From assembly GCA_014238905.1 (NCBI GenBank), contig JABAAE010000010.1, forward strand, positions 46,153 to 110,152: 64,000 bases of DNA. Direction: 5' to 3'. This document shows, in pieces, positions 1 through 9,654 of this stretch. The notes under the pieces are model-generated. The model searched no databases. It had not been told where the DNA came from and saw only the letters and a program-made list of their open reading frames with translations. This DNA comes from Planctomycetota bacterium (lineage in GTDB: Bacteria > Planctomycetota > Planctomycetia > Pirellulales > Pirellulaceae). Positions within the stretch are counted from its first letter, which is position 1, and every line of letters starts with the position of its first letter. The position numbers and the translations under genes are program-made.

Positions 1-77
1 AACCCAAGCAGGCCGAACCCAAGCAGGCCGAACCCAAGCAGGCCGAACCCAAGCAGGCCGAACCCAAGCAGGCTGAA
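1..77 (+). repeat. 15-bp in-frame tandem repeat inside secF (PKQAE units)
   Basis: Five consecutive 15-bp units of the form cccaagcaggccgaa run from base 3 to base 77, the last with a single synonymous change (gct for gcc). The array continues past the left edge, so the true copy number is unknown. Each unit encodes Pro-Lys-Gln-Ala-Glu. The near-perfect DNA identity suggests recent expansion by slippage or unequal exchange. Confidence 0.95.
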
Positions 78-1046
78 CCCACGGCCAATGGGTCAGACAT
101 AGAGACCAAGAGTCTGCAAGAGAATTTAGATCCTGCGGCAATCAATGAATCCGGAATTCAGAACAGTCGTTTTGTCACGACCGCCAAGCTCGAGTTTAAA
201 TTGTCCTTGAAAGATTCTACTTTGAAAAAGAAAGCGGCGAGTTTGAGAGGTGATTTTGAAGACGCTGCCAAAAAACTGAGCCTTGACAATTACACGACCG
301 ACAACATCAAGTTGCGGGATGGCGTCGCAGGTGGCAATTTTATTACCGAAGGTGTCGAATACGAAACGGATGTTTGGGAGGTCGAAATAACAACCCAGGG
401 TGCAGATCACGGTGAGAGAATTCTTGAACAGATGATCTCAACCTACAACCAGGAGGTTTTCTTACCACAGGCCAAAGAGGTCGGGGAACGATTTGCTCAG
501 AAAGCATGGTTGCGAGCGTTTGCTGCCATGTTTGCCAGTTTGGTTGGAATTGTTGCCTATATCTGGATTCGATTTCAACGAGTTTCTTTTGGATTGGCGG
601 CCGTGGTTGCTTTGATCCATGATGTGCTTGTCGTTTTGGGAGCGATTGCGATCAGTTTTTGGTTGGCTCCCTTTTTGGGGATCATACTCGTCGAAAACTT
701 CAAAATCAGCTTGGCCGTCATTGCCGCGTTATTGACGATTATCGGTTACTCGCTGAATGACACGATCGTCGTTTTTGATCGTATCCGGGAGGTGCGGGGG
801 AAGAACCCCAAGCTATCTGGAGATATGGTGAATCGGAGTCTTAATCAGACGCTGAGCAGAACGATCCTAACTTCGCTAACAACCTTCATTGTGGTGATTA
901 TCCTTTACGGGGCTGGTGGTGACGCCATTCATGGATTCGCATTTGCTTTGGTTGTGGGCGTTATTGTGGGAACTTATAGTTCGATTTTCGTGGCTTCCCC
1001 TGTCTTGCTGATGCTCATGAAATCCGAAGCAACTCCCGAATCATAG
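1..1046 (+). CDS. secF: Protein translocase subunit SecF (or SecF half of SecDF), 5' end outside window
   Basis: This is the C-terminal part of SecF, the membrane partner of SecD that uses proton flow to help the Sec channel complete protein export. The frame is open from the window edge, so the start lies outside. Reading begins in five or more PKQAE repeats, then about 120 residues of extracytoplasmic domain, then five hydrophobic segments corresponding to TM2-TM6. Family hallmarks are visible: an ALIHDVLVV stretch, [16 protein letters not shown] at the fourth visible block, and [12 protein letters not shown] followed by a Gly-rich helix. The first transmembrane helix is not seen. Because the repeat precedes the soluble domain, it appears to lie in the periplasmic loop between TM1 and TM2. 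Whether SecD is fused upstream cannot be seen. The identity is secure; the repeat-bearing loop is unusual for the family. Confidence 0.93.
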   Translation, partial: PKQAEPKQAEPKQAEPKQAEPKQAEPTANGSDIETKSLQENLDPAAINESGIQNSRFVTTAKLEFKLSLKDSTLKKKAASLRGDFEDAAKKLSLDNYTTDNIKLRDGVAGGNFITEGVEYETDVWEVEITTQGADHGERILEQMISTYNQEVFLPQAKEVGERFAQKAWLRAFAAMFASLVGIVAYIWIRFQRVSFGLAAVVALIHDVLVVLGAIAISFWLAPFLGIILVENFKISLAVIAALLTIIGYSLNDTIVVFDRIREVRGKNPKLSGDMVNRSLNQTLSRTILTSLTTFIVVIILYGAGGDAIHGFAFALVVGVIVGTYSSIFVASPVLLMLMKSEATPES

Positions 1047-1080
1047 TCTTGTGGATGGCTGTACGAAGGGGTTGGACTAC

Positions 1081-1176
1081 GCACTCGCTGGCAAGTACGC
1101 ACTCGCTGGCAAGTACGCACTCGCTGGCAAGTACGCAATCGCTGGCAAGTACGCAATCGCTGGCAAGTACGCAATC
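1081..1176. repeat. 18-bp intergenic tandem repeat array
   Basis: Five full 18-bp units (gcactcgctggcaagtac, with c-to-a at the fourth base in units four and five) occupy 1081-1170, and a partial sixth follows. Units one to three are identical, as are four and five, so variants are clustered. The array starts 35 bp after the secF stop codon in the convergent gap between secF and the CPBP-like gene. All frames through it stay open on the plus strand at 1049-1360, but no recognisable protein results. Confidence 0.95.
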
Positions 1177-1667
1177 AACTTCCGGCGGCCCGATCATTAT
1201 TGAGGCGGTTAAAAAGTCGCTGATTAAAGAGTGTGCTGCTCTGAGGGCTCTCATTCAAGAGTTGGCTGCGGTTGGCTGCGGTTGGCTGAGGCTGAGGTTG
1301 TGCCCGACAGGGAGATCTAGTCCGGCCGGTCTCCATTTAGGCGATAACGATGCCGCCTAGGCGATTGCAGTTGTGATAAATTGCCCTCGTTATCTATTGC
1401 CCTGGTTATCGATTGCCTTGGTGACAAATCGTCGGCGGTTCAAATCAACAGCTTGATGTGCGTAACTTCTTGGGACGCTGTCGGCACTGGCTCACACTCA
1501 ACGCTCACACGGCGTTGTTGTGGCTGCTTCCGAAATGGAGGGCTTGGCCTTGACTGATGGATCGTCGACACCGACGAAGCGGCAGAGTCGCAGCAAAAAC
1601 AACGAGATGGGAAAAGATTGCCCCGGTTTTAGTGACTGTTTGGGCATCACAGCCAAGCCAGACTGGC
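1177..1667. other. Intergenic stretch with minor repeats, no gene seen
   Basis: No convincing gene. At 1261-1290 there are three 10-bp copies of gttggctgcg (the last copy with one change). Around 1378-1425 there is a degenerate tandem pattern of attgcc followed by ctcgttatc-like sequence. A near-perfect inverted repeat (aagcca, gac, tggctt) at 1655-1669 overlaps the stop codon of the minus-strand CPBP-like gene and could mark its transcript end, but no T-tract follows. Confidence 0.5.
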
Positions 1668-3116
1668 TTAGCGGATGATCTTGGAATCGACGCTGGCTGA
1701 CTTGAAATGGTGACCGACATCGTGCCTCCGTTTGATCGGCAAACGTTCGATGGTTCCCCGGTTGGACCGGACATAAAACTGGCTCTCTTCTGGATCGATG
1801 GCCACATCAAGTGGTATCCGGGCGATGAATCCACAGTCCATTAGTGATGGGTCATCATAATAGTCAGCAACTTCGATTCGTTTTCTCCGTTCAATAGTGA
1901 GTGGAATCAGCCGGTTTTTAGAAAACACTAACAGTTGATCGATCAGGTTTCGATCCTGTAGAGAAAATCCCCATCCGATCACATCGGTGCTGTTTTTACG
2001 GGGCTTGATATGGCCGACGTTGCCGTGAAACTCCTGAGGGAACAAGGCGATGTCCTGTCCTGTGGGATCTGAGGAAAGGGCCTGATACCGAACGGAGTGG
2101 TTGACAGGGTAACTCCAGCCCAATCGATGTCGAGCAAAAATCCGGATTTCGGGGGCGCTGGTTTCCGGTGTGGCAGCCACTGTGAGTTGGAATGCGCCTC
2201 GCTGCGAAACCGTGTTCACCGAGTGAACGATCTGAGGAAACCATTCCGATTGACCATTGTTTTGAGAGCCATAGGAGCCAAAGACAACCAGGATCTCCGC
2301 GGGTGACTTTTTTCGCAGCGGATCATAGGCTCGTCCGCGAATTGTGATGTCTTGACCGTTTTGAGTGATTTCCGTGATTTCTCCCCTGAGAACCCGGGGA
2401 TAGACCCAGAGTGATTGGTCGTCGCTCGCGCCCCGGATACCGTCCGGCCATTTTTGAAAACAAACAGGCCCTACTCGCATATCCAGAAGGTACTCATCCG
2501 CCAGATTTCCAATGGCGATTGCCAAAACCAGGTGGGAAACCACGATGGGAAATAGAGCGTTTTGGAGACGAATCGCCACGGAAAACCAAACGACTCCGGC
2601 CATCAGCGTCACGACTACCAGGAGTGGGTTCGGAAGGTGAAATAACCCAAATAGACTCGCCGACGCTAAAACGGCCAAGGTCTTATTTCCGGTGGCATAG
2701 TACAGGGTCGGGAGGATGATCAATTGAAATACGATTTGCTGGATGATCACTGTTGGGATTTTGACTATGGACCAATCCTGCACCGAACGACCCATGGAGT
2801 TGAGCTGATGGGGGCTCCAGAGATCCAACGCCCAGAATAACAGTCCCAGGAACATCGCCAGTGCTATCGAAGCGAGGATCATGATGGCCGTCACGTAGCC
2901 CGATGTTCTTTTTTCGGAGCCCCGGCTCTTTGGGGGAAATCGAAAATAGCAGTCAATAAAACAGGGTAATGCCAGCAAGATGCAGCAGCTGCGAACACCA
3001 AAAGTAGGAACCCAGATTGCCGTTTGAACCAGGGAAATTCCCAGCAAAGTCTGCAAGATCGATTGAACCCGCCGGCAGGTACCTGTGCCAGAATTTTGAT
3101 TTTCCTGCGACAGCAT
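1668..3116 (-). CDS. CPBP-like integral membrane protein with degenerate protease motif and C-terminal beta domains
   Basis: A 482-residue membrane protein. Residues about 20-210 contain six to seven hydrophobic helices. They resemble the CPBP (CAAX protease and bacteriocin-processing) family: FGLFHLPN matches the FxxxH motif and VVSHLVLA matches the later His motif. The first family motif, normally EExxxR, reads QQIVFQ here, so both glutamates and the arginine are replaced. Proteolysis is therefore doubtful. Residues about 230-470 form two similar soluble beta-rich modules (one with RGRAYDP, one with GWGFS) of unknown function that would sit outside the membrane. It stands alone; the nearest upstream gene on the strand ends far away and the secF gene converges on it. 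The start ATG has no clear ribosome site. Confidence 0.7.
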   Translation of the reverse strand: MLSQENQNSGTGTCRRVQSILQTLLGISLVQTAIWVPTFGVRSCCILLALPCFIDCYFRFPPKSRGSEKRTSGYVTAIMILASIALAMFLGLLFWALDLWSPHQLNSMGRSVQDWSIVKIPTVIIQQIVFQLIILPTLYYATGNKTLAVLASASLFGLFHLPNPLLVVVTLMAGVVWFSVAIRLQNALFPIVVSHLVLAIAIGNLADEYLLDMRVGPVCFQKWPDGIRGASDDQSLWVYPRVLRGEITEITQNGQDITIRGRAYDPLRKKSPAEILVVFGSYGSQNNGQSEWFPQIVHSVNTVSQRGAFQLTVAATPETSAPEIRIFARHRLGWSYPVNHSVRYQALSSDPTGQDIALFPQEFHGNVGHIKPRKNSTDVIGWGFSLQDRNLIDQLLVFSKNRLIPLTIERRKRIEVADYYDDPSLMDCGFIARIPLDVAIDPEESQFYVRSNRGTIERLPIKRRHDVGHHFKSASVDSKIIR

Positions 3117-3609
3117 TCAATAAGTGTCCGTGATAGACTGCCGAGCTGCCGGATTTCCCAGCATCGGTATTGACTGACTGAGTGTCTAATGCCCAGTTAT
3201 CAGGCACTCATTGGGAAGATGACTTGGGTCACCACTGGCTTGTCGAGTTTGTGTGATCTGCCAGCAAGAACTATCTACCAAAAACAAGGGTGGGTGTCTA
3301 TTTCAATACGGCCGGTCCTCCAACGTAGTTAGGGCTGCCGCCGGGACCAACATGAGTCAGGAATCAAGTCGCGAATCATTTCAAGCCAATCCAGCCAGAA
3401 TCCCCCCCCCCGGCAAACCGGGCGAGGATTGGAGGTTTTGTGATTGCCCAGCCCCATTTTCAATTTGGTTTTCCGGGAAAACTGCGCGGGAATTGCGGGG
3501 CGAATTTGCAGGAATCTCGAGAGTCGTCACGACCGGACAGATAGAAATTCGCCACGTTGGTTGACTTGATCGCTGGTAAACCAGTCCAACTCGGCACCAT
3601 GATTGGGAC
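3117..3609. other. Intergenic region, no gene seen
   Basis: This 493-bp gap lies between two minus-strand genes. Short open frames exist on both strands but none shows recognisable composition or family signals. A run of nine C residues occurs near 3403-3411. No repeat array or terminator was identified. Confidence 0.4.
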
Positions 3610-5106
3610 TCAAGCAAATAACTCCATGTGGGGTTTTCCTTTGCCGTCGCGAGTCGCGTAAAAGGGCCGTTCCTCAATGTCGAATCCTGCATCTGGTGCG
3701 ATGCCCATGGCATGGAAAATAGTAGCGTGCAAATCGGGAAGGGTGATGGGGTTTTGGGTAACCATCAACGGACGTTCATTGCGGGTTTCACCATAAAGAT
3801 GGCCTTTCTTGATGCCGCCACCAAACATCAAGACCGAACTGGAGCCGGTGAAATGGCGATGCTGGCCGTAATGTTTGAGTTCTTTCAAGACATCGGTTTT
3901 GGCTCTGGATTGGTCGCGGGCATTGCTGCCCGGTACCCCTTCAATCATCATGTCCCGGCTGAATTCGCTGGCAACAATGACTAACGTGCGGTCCAGAAGT
4001 CCACGCTCTTCAAGATCCAGAATCAGCTGGGCAATCGGTCGATCGATTTCTTTTTTCATTTTAGCGACTGTTGTGTGCCCGTTTTCGTGGGTGTCCCAGC
4101 TGACAAACGGGACGTATTCGGTGGTTACCTCGATAAATCGAGCACCTGCTTCGGTTAATCGTCGTGCCAATAAACATCCCTGGCCAAAACGGCCGGTATC
4201 GTAATTTTTGTAGGATTCCTCTGGTTCCAAAGTCAGGTCAAATGCACTTCTTTCCTTGCTGCTGAGCAAACGATAAGCATTTTCCATCGAACGAATCAAA
4301 GACTCCTGATGGTAGTCCGATGCAAATTCCGCTTGCGGGCTGCGTTTGATCAACTCCCGAAAATGCTTATTCCGTTTTTCAAACCGGGCCGGCGTCATCC
4401 CCTTGGGAGGCTTGACCGACTGAATCGCATTCTGGGGAAACGGAAGAACAAACGGTCCGTATTCCGAACCAAGAAATCCGGCGGTGTGAAAAGCCTTGAG
4501 TTCTTCTTTTTCTCCAACTCCCTCCAGTCGTTGACCAATGTCAATAAAAGCCGGGATGGCAGGGTTGTTGGGTCCTAAAAGTTTGGCCATCCAGGCACCC
4601 AAATGAGGCGCTGCAACCGTTTGCGGAGGAACGTAACCGGTGTGCCAATGGTACTGATGCCGTGAATGGAGGATGTGGCCAAGGTCAGGTAAAACGTGAC
4701 TGCGAATTAACGTTCCGCGATCCATGATCTTGGCAATGTTTTCAAGGCCGCTGGTGATCTTGATATTGTCAACAACGGTATCGATGGCTGGAAACGTACT
4801 GATGATTTTCTCGACCGGGATTCCTACCTCGAAGGGGAAATATCGTTGTGGATTAAACGTGTCCGGCGCCGCCATTCCACCAGCCATCCAGAGCAGGATG
4901 CAGGTGTCTGCTTTGGGTGCTATTTTTCTGGCTGCGATTTCTGCCATGCCACCATGGGGACTGGCGGCGGTCAGTGACTGCGGAGCGCCCAGTGCCAGAG
5001 TGGTTGCGGAGGCTGTCATCGTTGCCTGCAAAAATTCTCGGCGGGCAATCTGCCGGTCAGTGGATTGACCTGATAATTCAGTGGTTTGGTTGTTGTTATC
5101 GTACAT
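3610..5106 (-). CDS. DUF1501 (sulfatase-fold) exported protein
   Basis: A 498-residue DUF1501 protein. The N-terminus carries a Tat-type signal (ARREFLQ followed by an Ala/Thr-rich hydrophobic stretch, residues 22-45), so export in folded form is expected. The body has the usual family features: LLWMAGGMAAPDTFNP near residue 70, RSHVLPDLGHILHSRHQYH near 135, WDTHENGH near 340 and an ASEFSR block near 390. DUF1501 belongs to the alkaline-phosphatase/sulfatase fold group; no substrate is established. Its start overlaps the 3' end of the DUF1549 gene by 11 bp, so the two are almost certainly cotranscribed, the standard planctomycete pairing. The biochemical role is unknown, though the pairing suggests the two proteins work together. 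Confidence 0.88.
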   Translation of the reverse strand: MYDNNNQTTELSGQSTDRQIARREFLQATMTASATTLALGAPQSLTAASPHGGMAEIAARKIAPKADTCILLWMAGGMAAPDTFNPQRYFPFEVGIPVEKIISTFPAIDTVVDNIKITSGLENIAKIMDRGTLIRSHVLPDLGHILHSRHQYHWHTGYVPPQTVAAPHLGAWMAKLLGPNNPAIPAFIDIGQRLEGVGEKEELKAFHTAGFLGSEYGPFVLPFPQNAIQSVKPPKGMTPARFEKRNKHFRELIKRSPQAEFASDYHQESLIRSMENAYRLLSSKERSAFDLTLEPEESYKNYDTGRFGQGCLLARRLTEAGARFIEVTTEYVPFVSWDTHENGHTTVAKMKKEIDRPIAQLILDLEERGLLDRTLVIVASEFSRDMMIEGVPGSNARDQSRAKTDVLKELKHYGQHRHFTGSSSVLMFGGGIKKGHLYGETRNERPLMVTQNPITLPDLHATIFHAMGIAPDAGFDIEERPFYATRDGKGKPHMELFA

Positions 5107-7474
5107 ATTGAAACTCCGGTAACATGATCACTGACCAAAGGAAATCGGCGACCGATTCCCGGGTCAGTTTTTGGCCCAGGATGGATGCAATGACGTCGGA
5201 TTCCTTCAGGGATGGCTTTCGAGAAAGAGCTGTCTGGTAGACGTGGTTCGCCAATTTATCCGGGGAAGGATACTTGTTAATCAGTTGACCCGCTCCACGC
5301 TCGAGAATTTCCATCAGGATTTGCCCGTTACTGAGGTCAAGAGCCTGGAGCGTAGAGAGTTGATCATCACGGGTTGTCACGATTTGCTCGCGGTTTGGCC
5401 GACCAAGGGATCGCATCAGGGGATCGGACACCGTTAACGCGACCCGTAGTTGGACAGGTTGCTTTTGCGTCAACGCGATTTGCTCTTGCTGATTAATCTT
5501 GGCATGAACCTGTTGCCAGATTTGTTGATCTTTTAAGACAACCGCTGGCCGCGAGGATTGCCCTTCTTTGACCATCCAGGTCAGTTGTTGGTGTTGACGA
5601 TTGCTGATCAAGGAAACATAGAGACCGGCGGGATTGGCTGTATTTCCAAGGTTGGTGGCTTGGATTCTGATTTGGTTGGTGCCTTTTTTCAGGTAGGAGG
5701 TCAGGTTGATGCTCTCAATGGTTTCCCAGTGATCATCCTTTTTGACCGGTTTTCCATTGATGGTTAATTGGTACGAATTGTCGCATGTGACCGTCAGCAC
5801 CGAGTTTGGAGGATTCTGTTTCGATTCCCACGTTGAATGAAATTGGACCACTTCTCCTGGAAATGCTCTGTTGGAGTCGGGTTGCGACCAAATCCATGAT
5901 GACAGAACGGCTTTTGATTGTTCAGCTTGATTTCCGGTAAAAAGGGGTAGGTTGACCCGCTTTCCACGGGGCACCGTTTGGGTGATTCGATGGATGGAGT
6001 CCAGGAATTGTTCAGCAGTCAAACGACGGGCAATCGGGCCTTTAAATGTATAGCCGACATCAGGGATCTGGTTCTGGACCCGAGATTTCGATTGGTAAAT
6101 ATTAGAATTGGCAATCAGGGACATGGTCTTTTTCAGGTCATAATGATTGTCGGCTAGATCGATCGCCAAAAAGTCAAGAAGGTCCTCGTCCCAGGGACGA
6201 TTGGCCATCATGTCGACAGGTTCAACCAAGCCCCGTCCCATCATCCGCTTCCAAAGGCGGTTCACAATGGTCCTAGCAAAACGGCCATTTTCCGGTTTGG
6301 TGATCAGATGAGCAGTCCTTTCCAGACGTTTTGACTTTGAAAGCGAGCCGTCGATGGATCCCAGTTCAGGCCATAAGAACTTGATCACGGCCGTTTTGCC
6401 GGTCGGTTTGTCGCATTGAAACATTTCCAACGGGCGGTCGGCAATGATCGCAGCTAAACCGTAAGCATCGGTTAGCTTCCAGTCGTTGATAAAGCTGTCG
6501 TGGCAAGAGGCGCACTTGATATTTTCTCCGAGGAAAACCTGGGAAATACTTTGGGCGAATTGAAGTTCCCTCACCTGGCTGGCATTGACGTTGCCCCGCC
6601 ATTGGATTCCCCGAATGAAACCTTCCGATTCGGTCGAGGGAGAAATTAACTCTCTGGCAAATTGATCAAATGGCTTATTGTCGTGGAGTGATTGATAAAG
6701 CCAGGATGAAATTTGTTTTCTGCCGCCGTCAATATAACCGGTGCCGACATAGTCATTACGCAGATGGTCGTTCCAAAACGTGAGCCAATGATCAGCGTAA
6801 TGCACGTTTTGACTCAGGACGTCACGGATCAATTGGACTCTTTTGTTGGGCTTTGGGTCGGAAAGAAATCTCTGGAGCTCTTTCTGGTCTGGCGGCAGAC
6901 CGATCAAGTCGAGATTCACACGACGATAAAACTGGTCGTCGCTAACGGTGTCTGGCCAACGGATTTTATGTGAGGAAAAATATTGATTGACGATGCGGTC
7001 AATCGGGTTACCGGGACCCTTTGGCAAGGGAGGTCGACGAGGACCGATCGGTGCTTGCCACTTTTGTTTTTGAAAAGAAAAACCGGGTTCCCAGGGAATG
7101 CCGGATTCGATCCACCTGGTCAGTGTGGCTATTTCCATCGGAGTCAGTCGGTCACCTTCGGGTGGCATCTGTTCATCCGGATCATTCGAATGGATCCTGG
7201 AAATCAATTCGCTTTTGGTGGGTTGGCGAGGAATTGCGTGGCCGGACTTGAGGAACGCTTGTCGATTATCGATCGAGAAGCCCCCTTTGTAGGTTCCGTT
7301 GGAATGGCATTCTGCGCATCGTTTTTTCAGGATGGGCACGACTTCATGGGCAAAGTCGATTTCGTCGGCATATCCGGGGGTTTTGACCAGGCTGATTAAA
7401 AGAAATAGCAAAACGCTTGGTGGCAGGTGTGATGTTGGCATATCGGGTTGATGAATTGAAGCGATTCGGAACAT
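5096..7474 (-). CDS. Planctomycete cytochrome-type protein: PSCyt1-DUF1549-DUF1553
   Basis: A 792-residue exported protein with an N-terminal signal segment (residues 10-36). Residues 45-110 form a PSCyt1 cytochrome c-like module with the haem motif CAECH and a likely distal Met in DEQMPPEGD. DUF1549 follows (about 155-350, including a CASCH motif near residue 320, a second possible haem site), then DUF1553 (about 380-790). An insertion at about 535-660 looks like a jelly-roll carbohydrate-binding module (TVTCDNSYQLTINGKPV). It is the first gene of a two-gene operon with DUF1501. These proteins are expanded in planctomycetes and are thought to act in the periplasm, perhaps in polymer degradation; that function is inference. 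Confidence 0.9.
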   Translation of the reverse strand: MFRIASIHQPDMPTSHLPPSVLLFLLISLVKTPGYADEIDFAHEVVPILKKRCAECHSNGTYKGGFSIDNRQAFLKSGHAIPRQPTKSELISRIHSNDPDEQMPPEGDRLTPMEIATLTRWIESGIPWEPGFSFQKQKWQAPIGPRRPPLPKGPGNPIDRIVNQYFSSHKIRWPDTVSDDQFYRRVNLDLIGLPPDQKELQRFLSDPKPNKRVQLIRDVLSQNVHYADHWLTFWNDHLRNDYVGTGYIDGGRKQISSWLYQSLHDNKPFDQFARELISPSTESEGFIRGIQWRGNVNASQVRELQFAQSISQVFLGENIKCASCHDSFINDWKLTDAYGLAAIIADRPLEMFQCDKPTGKTAVIKFLWPELGSIDGSLSKSKRLERTAHLITKPENGRFARTIVNRLWKRMMGRGLVEPVDMMANRPWDEDLLDFLAIDLADNHYDLKKTMSLIANSNIYQSKSRVQNQIPDVGYTFKGPIARRLTAEQFLDSIHRITQTVPRGKRVNLPLFTGNQAEQSKAVLSSWIWSQPDSNRAFPGEVVQFHSTWESKQNPPNSVLTVTCDNSYQLTINGKPVKKDDHWETIESINLTSYLKKGTNQIRIQATNLGNTANPAGLYVSLISNRQHQQLTWMVKEGQSSRPAVVLKDQQIWQQVHAKINQQEQIALTQKQPVQLRVALTVSDPLMRSLGRPNREQIVTTRDDQLSTLQALDLSNGQILMEILERGAGQLINKYPSPDKLANHVYQTALSRKPSLKESDVIASILGQKLTRESVADFLWSVIMLPEFQYVR

Positions 7475-7843
7475 CCAGATGGCATTAATGTAGAACTGAC
7501 AATGCGACCCCTTTAAAACCTAACATCTTTTGAGCAACCGCGACCAAGGTGGCTGACGATTTATTAAAAATGGACCGTTCCTGCTTACATGACTAACGAT
7601 GCACCCTGTTTGTCGAGGGCGGTAGACGCCCGGTGATTACCAATTTGGATCTTCCTGTTGGAATAACGCCGATTTGGATTTTGAGTAGGCGATCATCGGA
7701 CCCCTAATTTAGCCATTCGGTGCAACTTTTTGACGTCGAATTAATCAGCGGATAAACGACGGGATTTTATGGCTTTCCATCAAATGCGTTAGCAGAATCT
7801 AGTGTATCTTGGGTGATTTCCATCCTCCACCAATGGCAAGTTC
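7475..7843. other. Divergent intergenic (promoter) region
   Basis: This 369-bp gap separates the minus-strand DUF1549 operon from the plus-strand citramalate synthase gene, so it must hold both promoters. No consensus pair of -35/-10 hexamers stood out, and no repeat array, riboswitch or leader peptide was recognised. Confidence 0.4.
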
Positions 7844-9493
7844 GTGACAACGGTCAAGATTTATGACACTACTCTTCGTGATGGTGCCCAGGGAGAAGGT
7901 ATTAGTTTTTCCCTACAGGATAAACTGCAGATTAGCAAAAGACTCGATGAGGTCGGTGTTGATTATATCGAGGGTGGCTATCCGCTAAGCAATGAAAAAG
8001 ACGCAGAGTTTTTCTCGCAGATTCGGGAGGCTGGTCTTCAGAACACGAAGGTTTGTGCATTTGGGATGACCCGGCGGAAAGGGGTTTCCGCCGCCGCCGA
8101 TCCGGGCATGGTTGCCCTGCTGGCTTCCCAGGCACCGGTTACCACCATTGTTGGCAAGACCTGGGATTTTCATGTGACCGAAGTGTTGCGGGTCACACTG
8201 GAAGAAAATCTTGCCATGATTTCGGATAGCCTTGCTTTAATGAACTCGGAAGGACGCGAGGTTATTTATGATGCGGAACATTTTTTTGACGGCTGGAAAG
8301 CCAATGCCGATTATGCTGTCCAAACCCTGATCGCTGCAGCGGAGTCGGGGGCAAATGCGATCGTCTTTTGCGATACCAACGGCGGGACGACACCCCGCGA
8401 GATTTCCGAAATTGTTTCTCAGGCTGGTGATGTCTTGCGGTCATACAACTGTGAATTGGGAATTCATTGTCACAATGATTGCGATCTTGCAGTAGCCAAT
8501 TCATTATTTGCCATCGAAGCGGGGTGCCGACAAGTGCAGGGCACGATCAATGGAATCGGCGAAAGATGCGGAAACGCGGACCTGATTTCGATCCTTGCCA
8601 ATCTCGGCGTCAAAAACGACGGGTACCAGGTTTTGCAGGATCTAGGTTTGGAATCGTTGACGGAATTATCACGCTTTGTGTCCGAAGTGGCCAACATGAA
8701 TCTTAGAAATGGTCAGCCTTTTGTTGGGCAAAGCGCGTTTGCACACAAAGGAGGGATGCACGTGCATGCGGTCAACCGATCTGCATCGAGCTACGAACAT
8801 ATTGATCCGCAGAGTGTTGGCAATGAGCGTCGTATTCTAGTAAGTGAGTTGTCCGGCCGCAGTAACATTCAAGCTCTTACCAAGGAATATGGGCTTGATC
8901 ATGATCGCGAGCTGATGGGCAAAATACTTGCCCGTGTTATCACCCTTGAAAGTCAAGGCTACCAATACGAGGCGGCGGAGGCGTCCTTTGATTTGTTGGT
9001 TCGAAAATGTGCTGGTTTATACAGCCCCTTTTTTCAAAGAATCAAATATCACGTAGAGGTGGCCTCCGACGGGAGTTCGCACGGGGAACAGATGGCCAAC
9101 AGCGATCCTGCCGGTCCAATTGCTGGTGTGGAGAAATTGGTCACCGAAGCGACCGTTAAATTAAAAGTTCAGAGTGACATCTGCCACGAAGTGGCAGAGG
9201 GAGATGGCCCGGTGAACGCTTTGGACAATGCGCTTCGAAAGGGGCTGACTGATTTTTATCCTGCGCTTCAGGAAATGCGGTTGGTTGATTACAAAGTGCG
9301 TGTGGTGAATTCGGTTGCCGGAACGGCAGCCAAAATTCGTGTTAATATTGAAAGCGCTGACCACGACGAGGTTTGGAGAACGATCGGCGTGAGTGAAAAT
9401 ATTATCGAAGCCAGTTGGTTAGCCTTAGTCGACGCCATTGACTATAAGCTCTCCCGTAACATAACCAGTGGCATCGCAGTCGATTCGCCCTAA
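7844..9493 (+). CDS. cimA: (R)-citramalate synthase / 2-isopropylmalate synthase family
   Basis: A 549-residue enzyme of the HMGL-like TIM-barrel family. The opening VKIYDTTLRDGAQGEGISFS and GVDYIEGGYPLSN are typical of CimA, which joins acetyl-CoA and pyruvate to make citramalate on the threonine-independent route to isoleucine. The metal-binding HCHND motif is near residue 208, and GGMHVHAV near 305 is the usual late-barrel signature. A C-terminal LeuA-type regulatory domain (about 420-540) is present, so feedback inhibition is possible. Length matches the CimA subgroup better than LeuA. Translation appears to start with GTG; the ATG 11 bp upstream is out of frame. Cytosolic. The alternative is another homocitrate or isopropylmalate synthase, which the motif pattern makes less likely. 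Confidence 0.9.
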   Translation: MTTVKIYDTTLRDGAQGEGISFSLQDKLQISKRLDEVGVDYIEGGYPLSNEKDAEFFSQIREAGLQNTKVCAFGMTRRKGVSAAADPGMVALLASQAPVTTIVGKTWDFHVTEVLRVTLEENLAMISDSLALMNSEGREVIYDAEHFFDGWKANADYAVQTLIAAAESGANAIVFCDTNGGTTPREISEIVSQAGDVLRSYNCELGIHCHNDCDLAVANSLFAIEAGCRQVQGTINGIGERCGNADLISILANLGVKNDGYQVLQDLGLESLTELSRFVSEVANMNLRNGQPFVGQSAFAHKGGMHVHAVNRSASSYEHIDPQSVGNERRILVSELSGRSNIQALTKEYGLDHDRELMGKILARVITLESQGYQYEAAEASFDLLVRKCAGLYSPFFQRIKYHVEVASDGSSHGEQMANSDPAGPIAGVEKLVTEATVKLKVQSDICHEVAEGDGPVNALDNALRKGLTDFYPALQEMRLVDYKVRVVNSVAGTAAKIRVNIESADHDEVWRTIGVSENIIEASWLALVDAIDYKLSRNITSGIAVDSP

Positions 9494-9654
9494 TCAATTG
9501 ACCAAGCCGTACCGTTGGCGGTCTCGCCACTGCGATGTTTAAATCCTTTCTGCACATTGACCTTGGACGGGTTTGTTTTAGTCGTCTGAACCGGGTATTC
9601 CCGTTAAAGCGATACTTTCTTGATAGATTGCGGCGTTAATGGGGGTGTTTCGGT

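Noticed and set aside
1081..1176. Possible CRISPR array
   Set aside because: Units are directly adjacent with no spacers, and no cas gene is present; the same holds for the other arrays.
1049..1360. 103-codon plus-strand open frame through the 18-bp array
   Set aside because: The frame is open because the unit length is a multiple of three; the product (THSLAS repeats) has no family character and no good ribosome site was seen.
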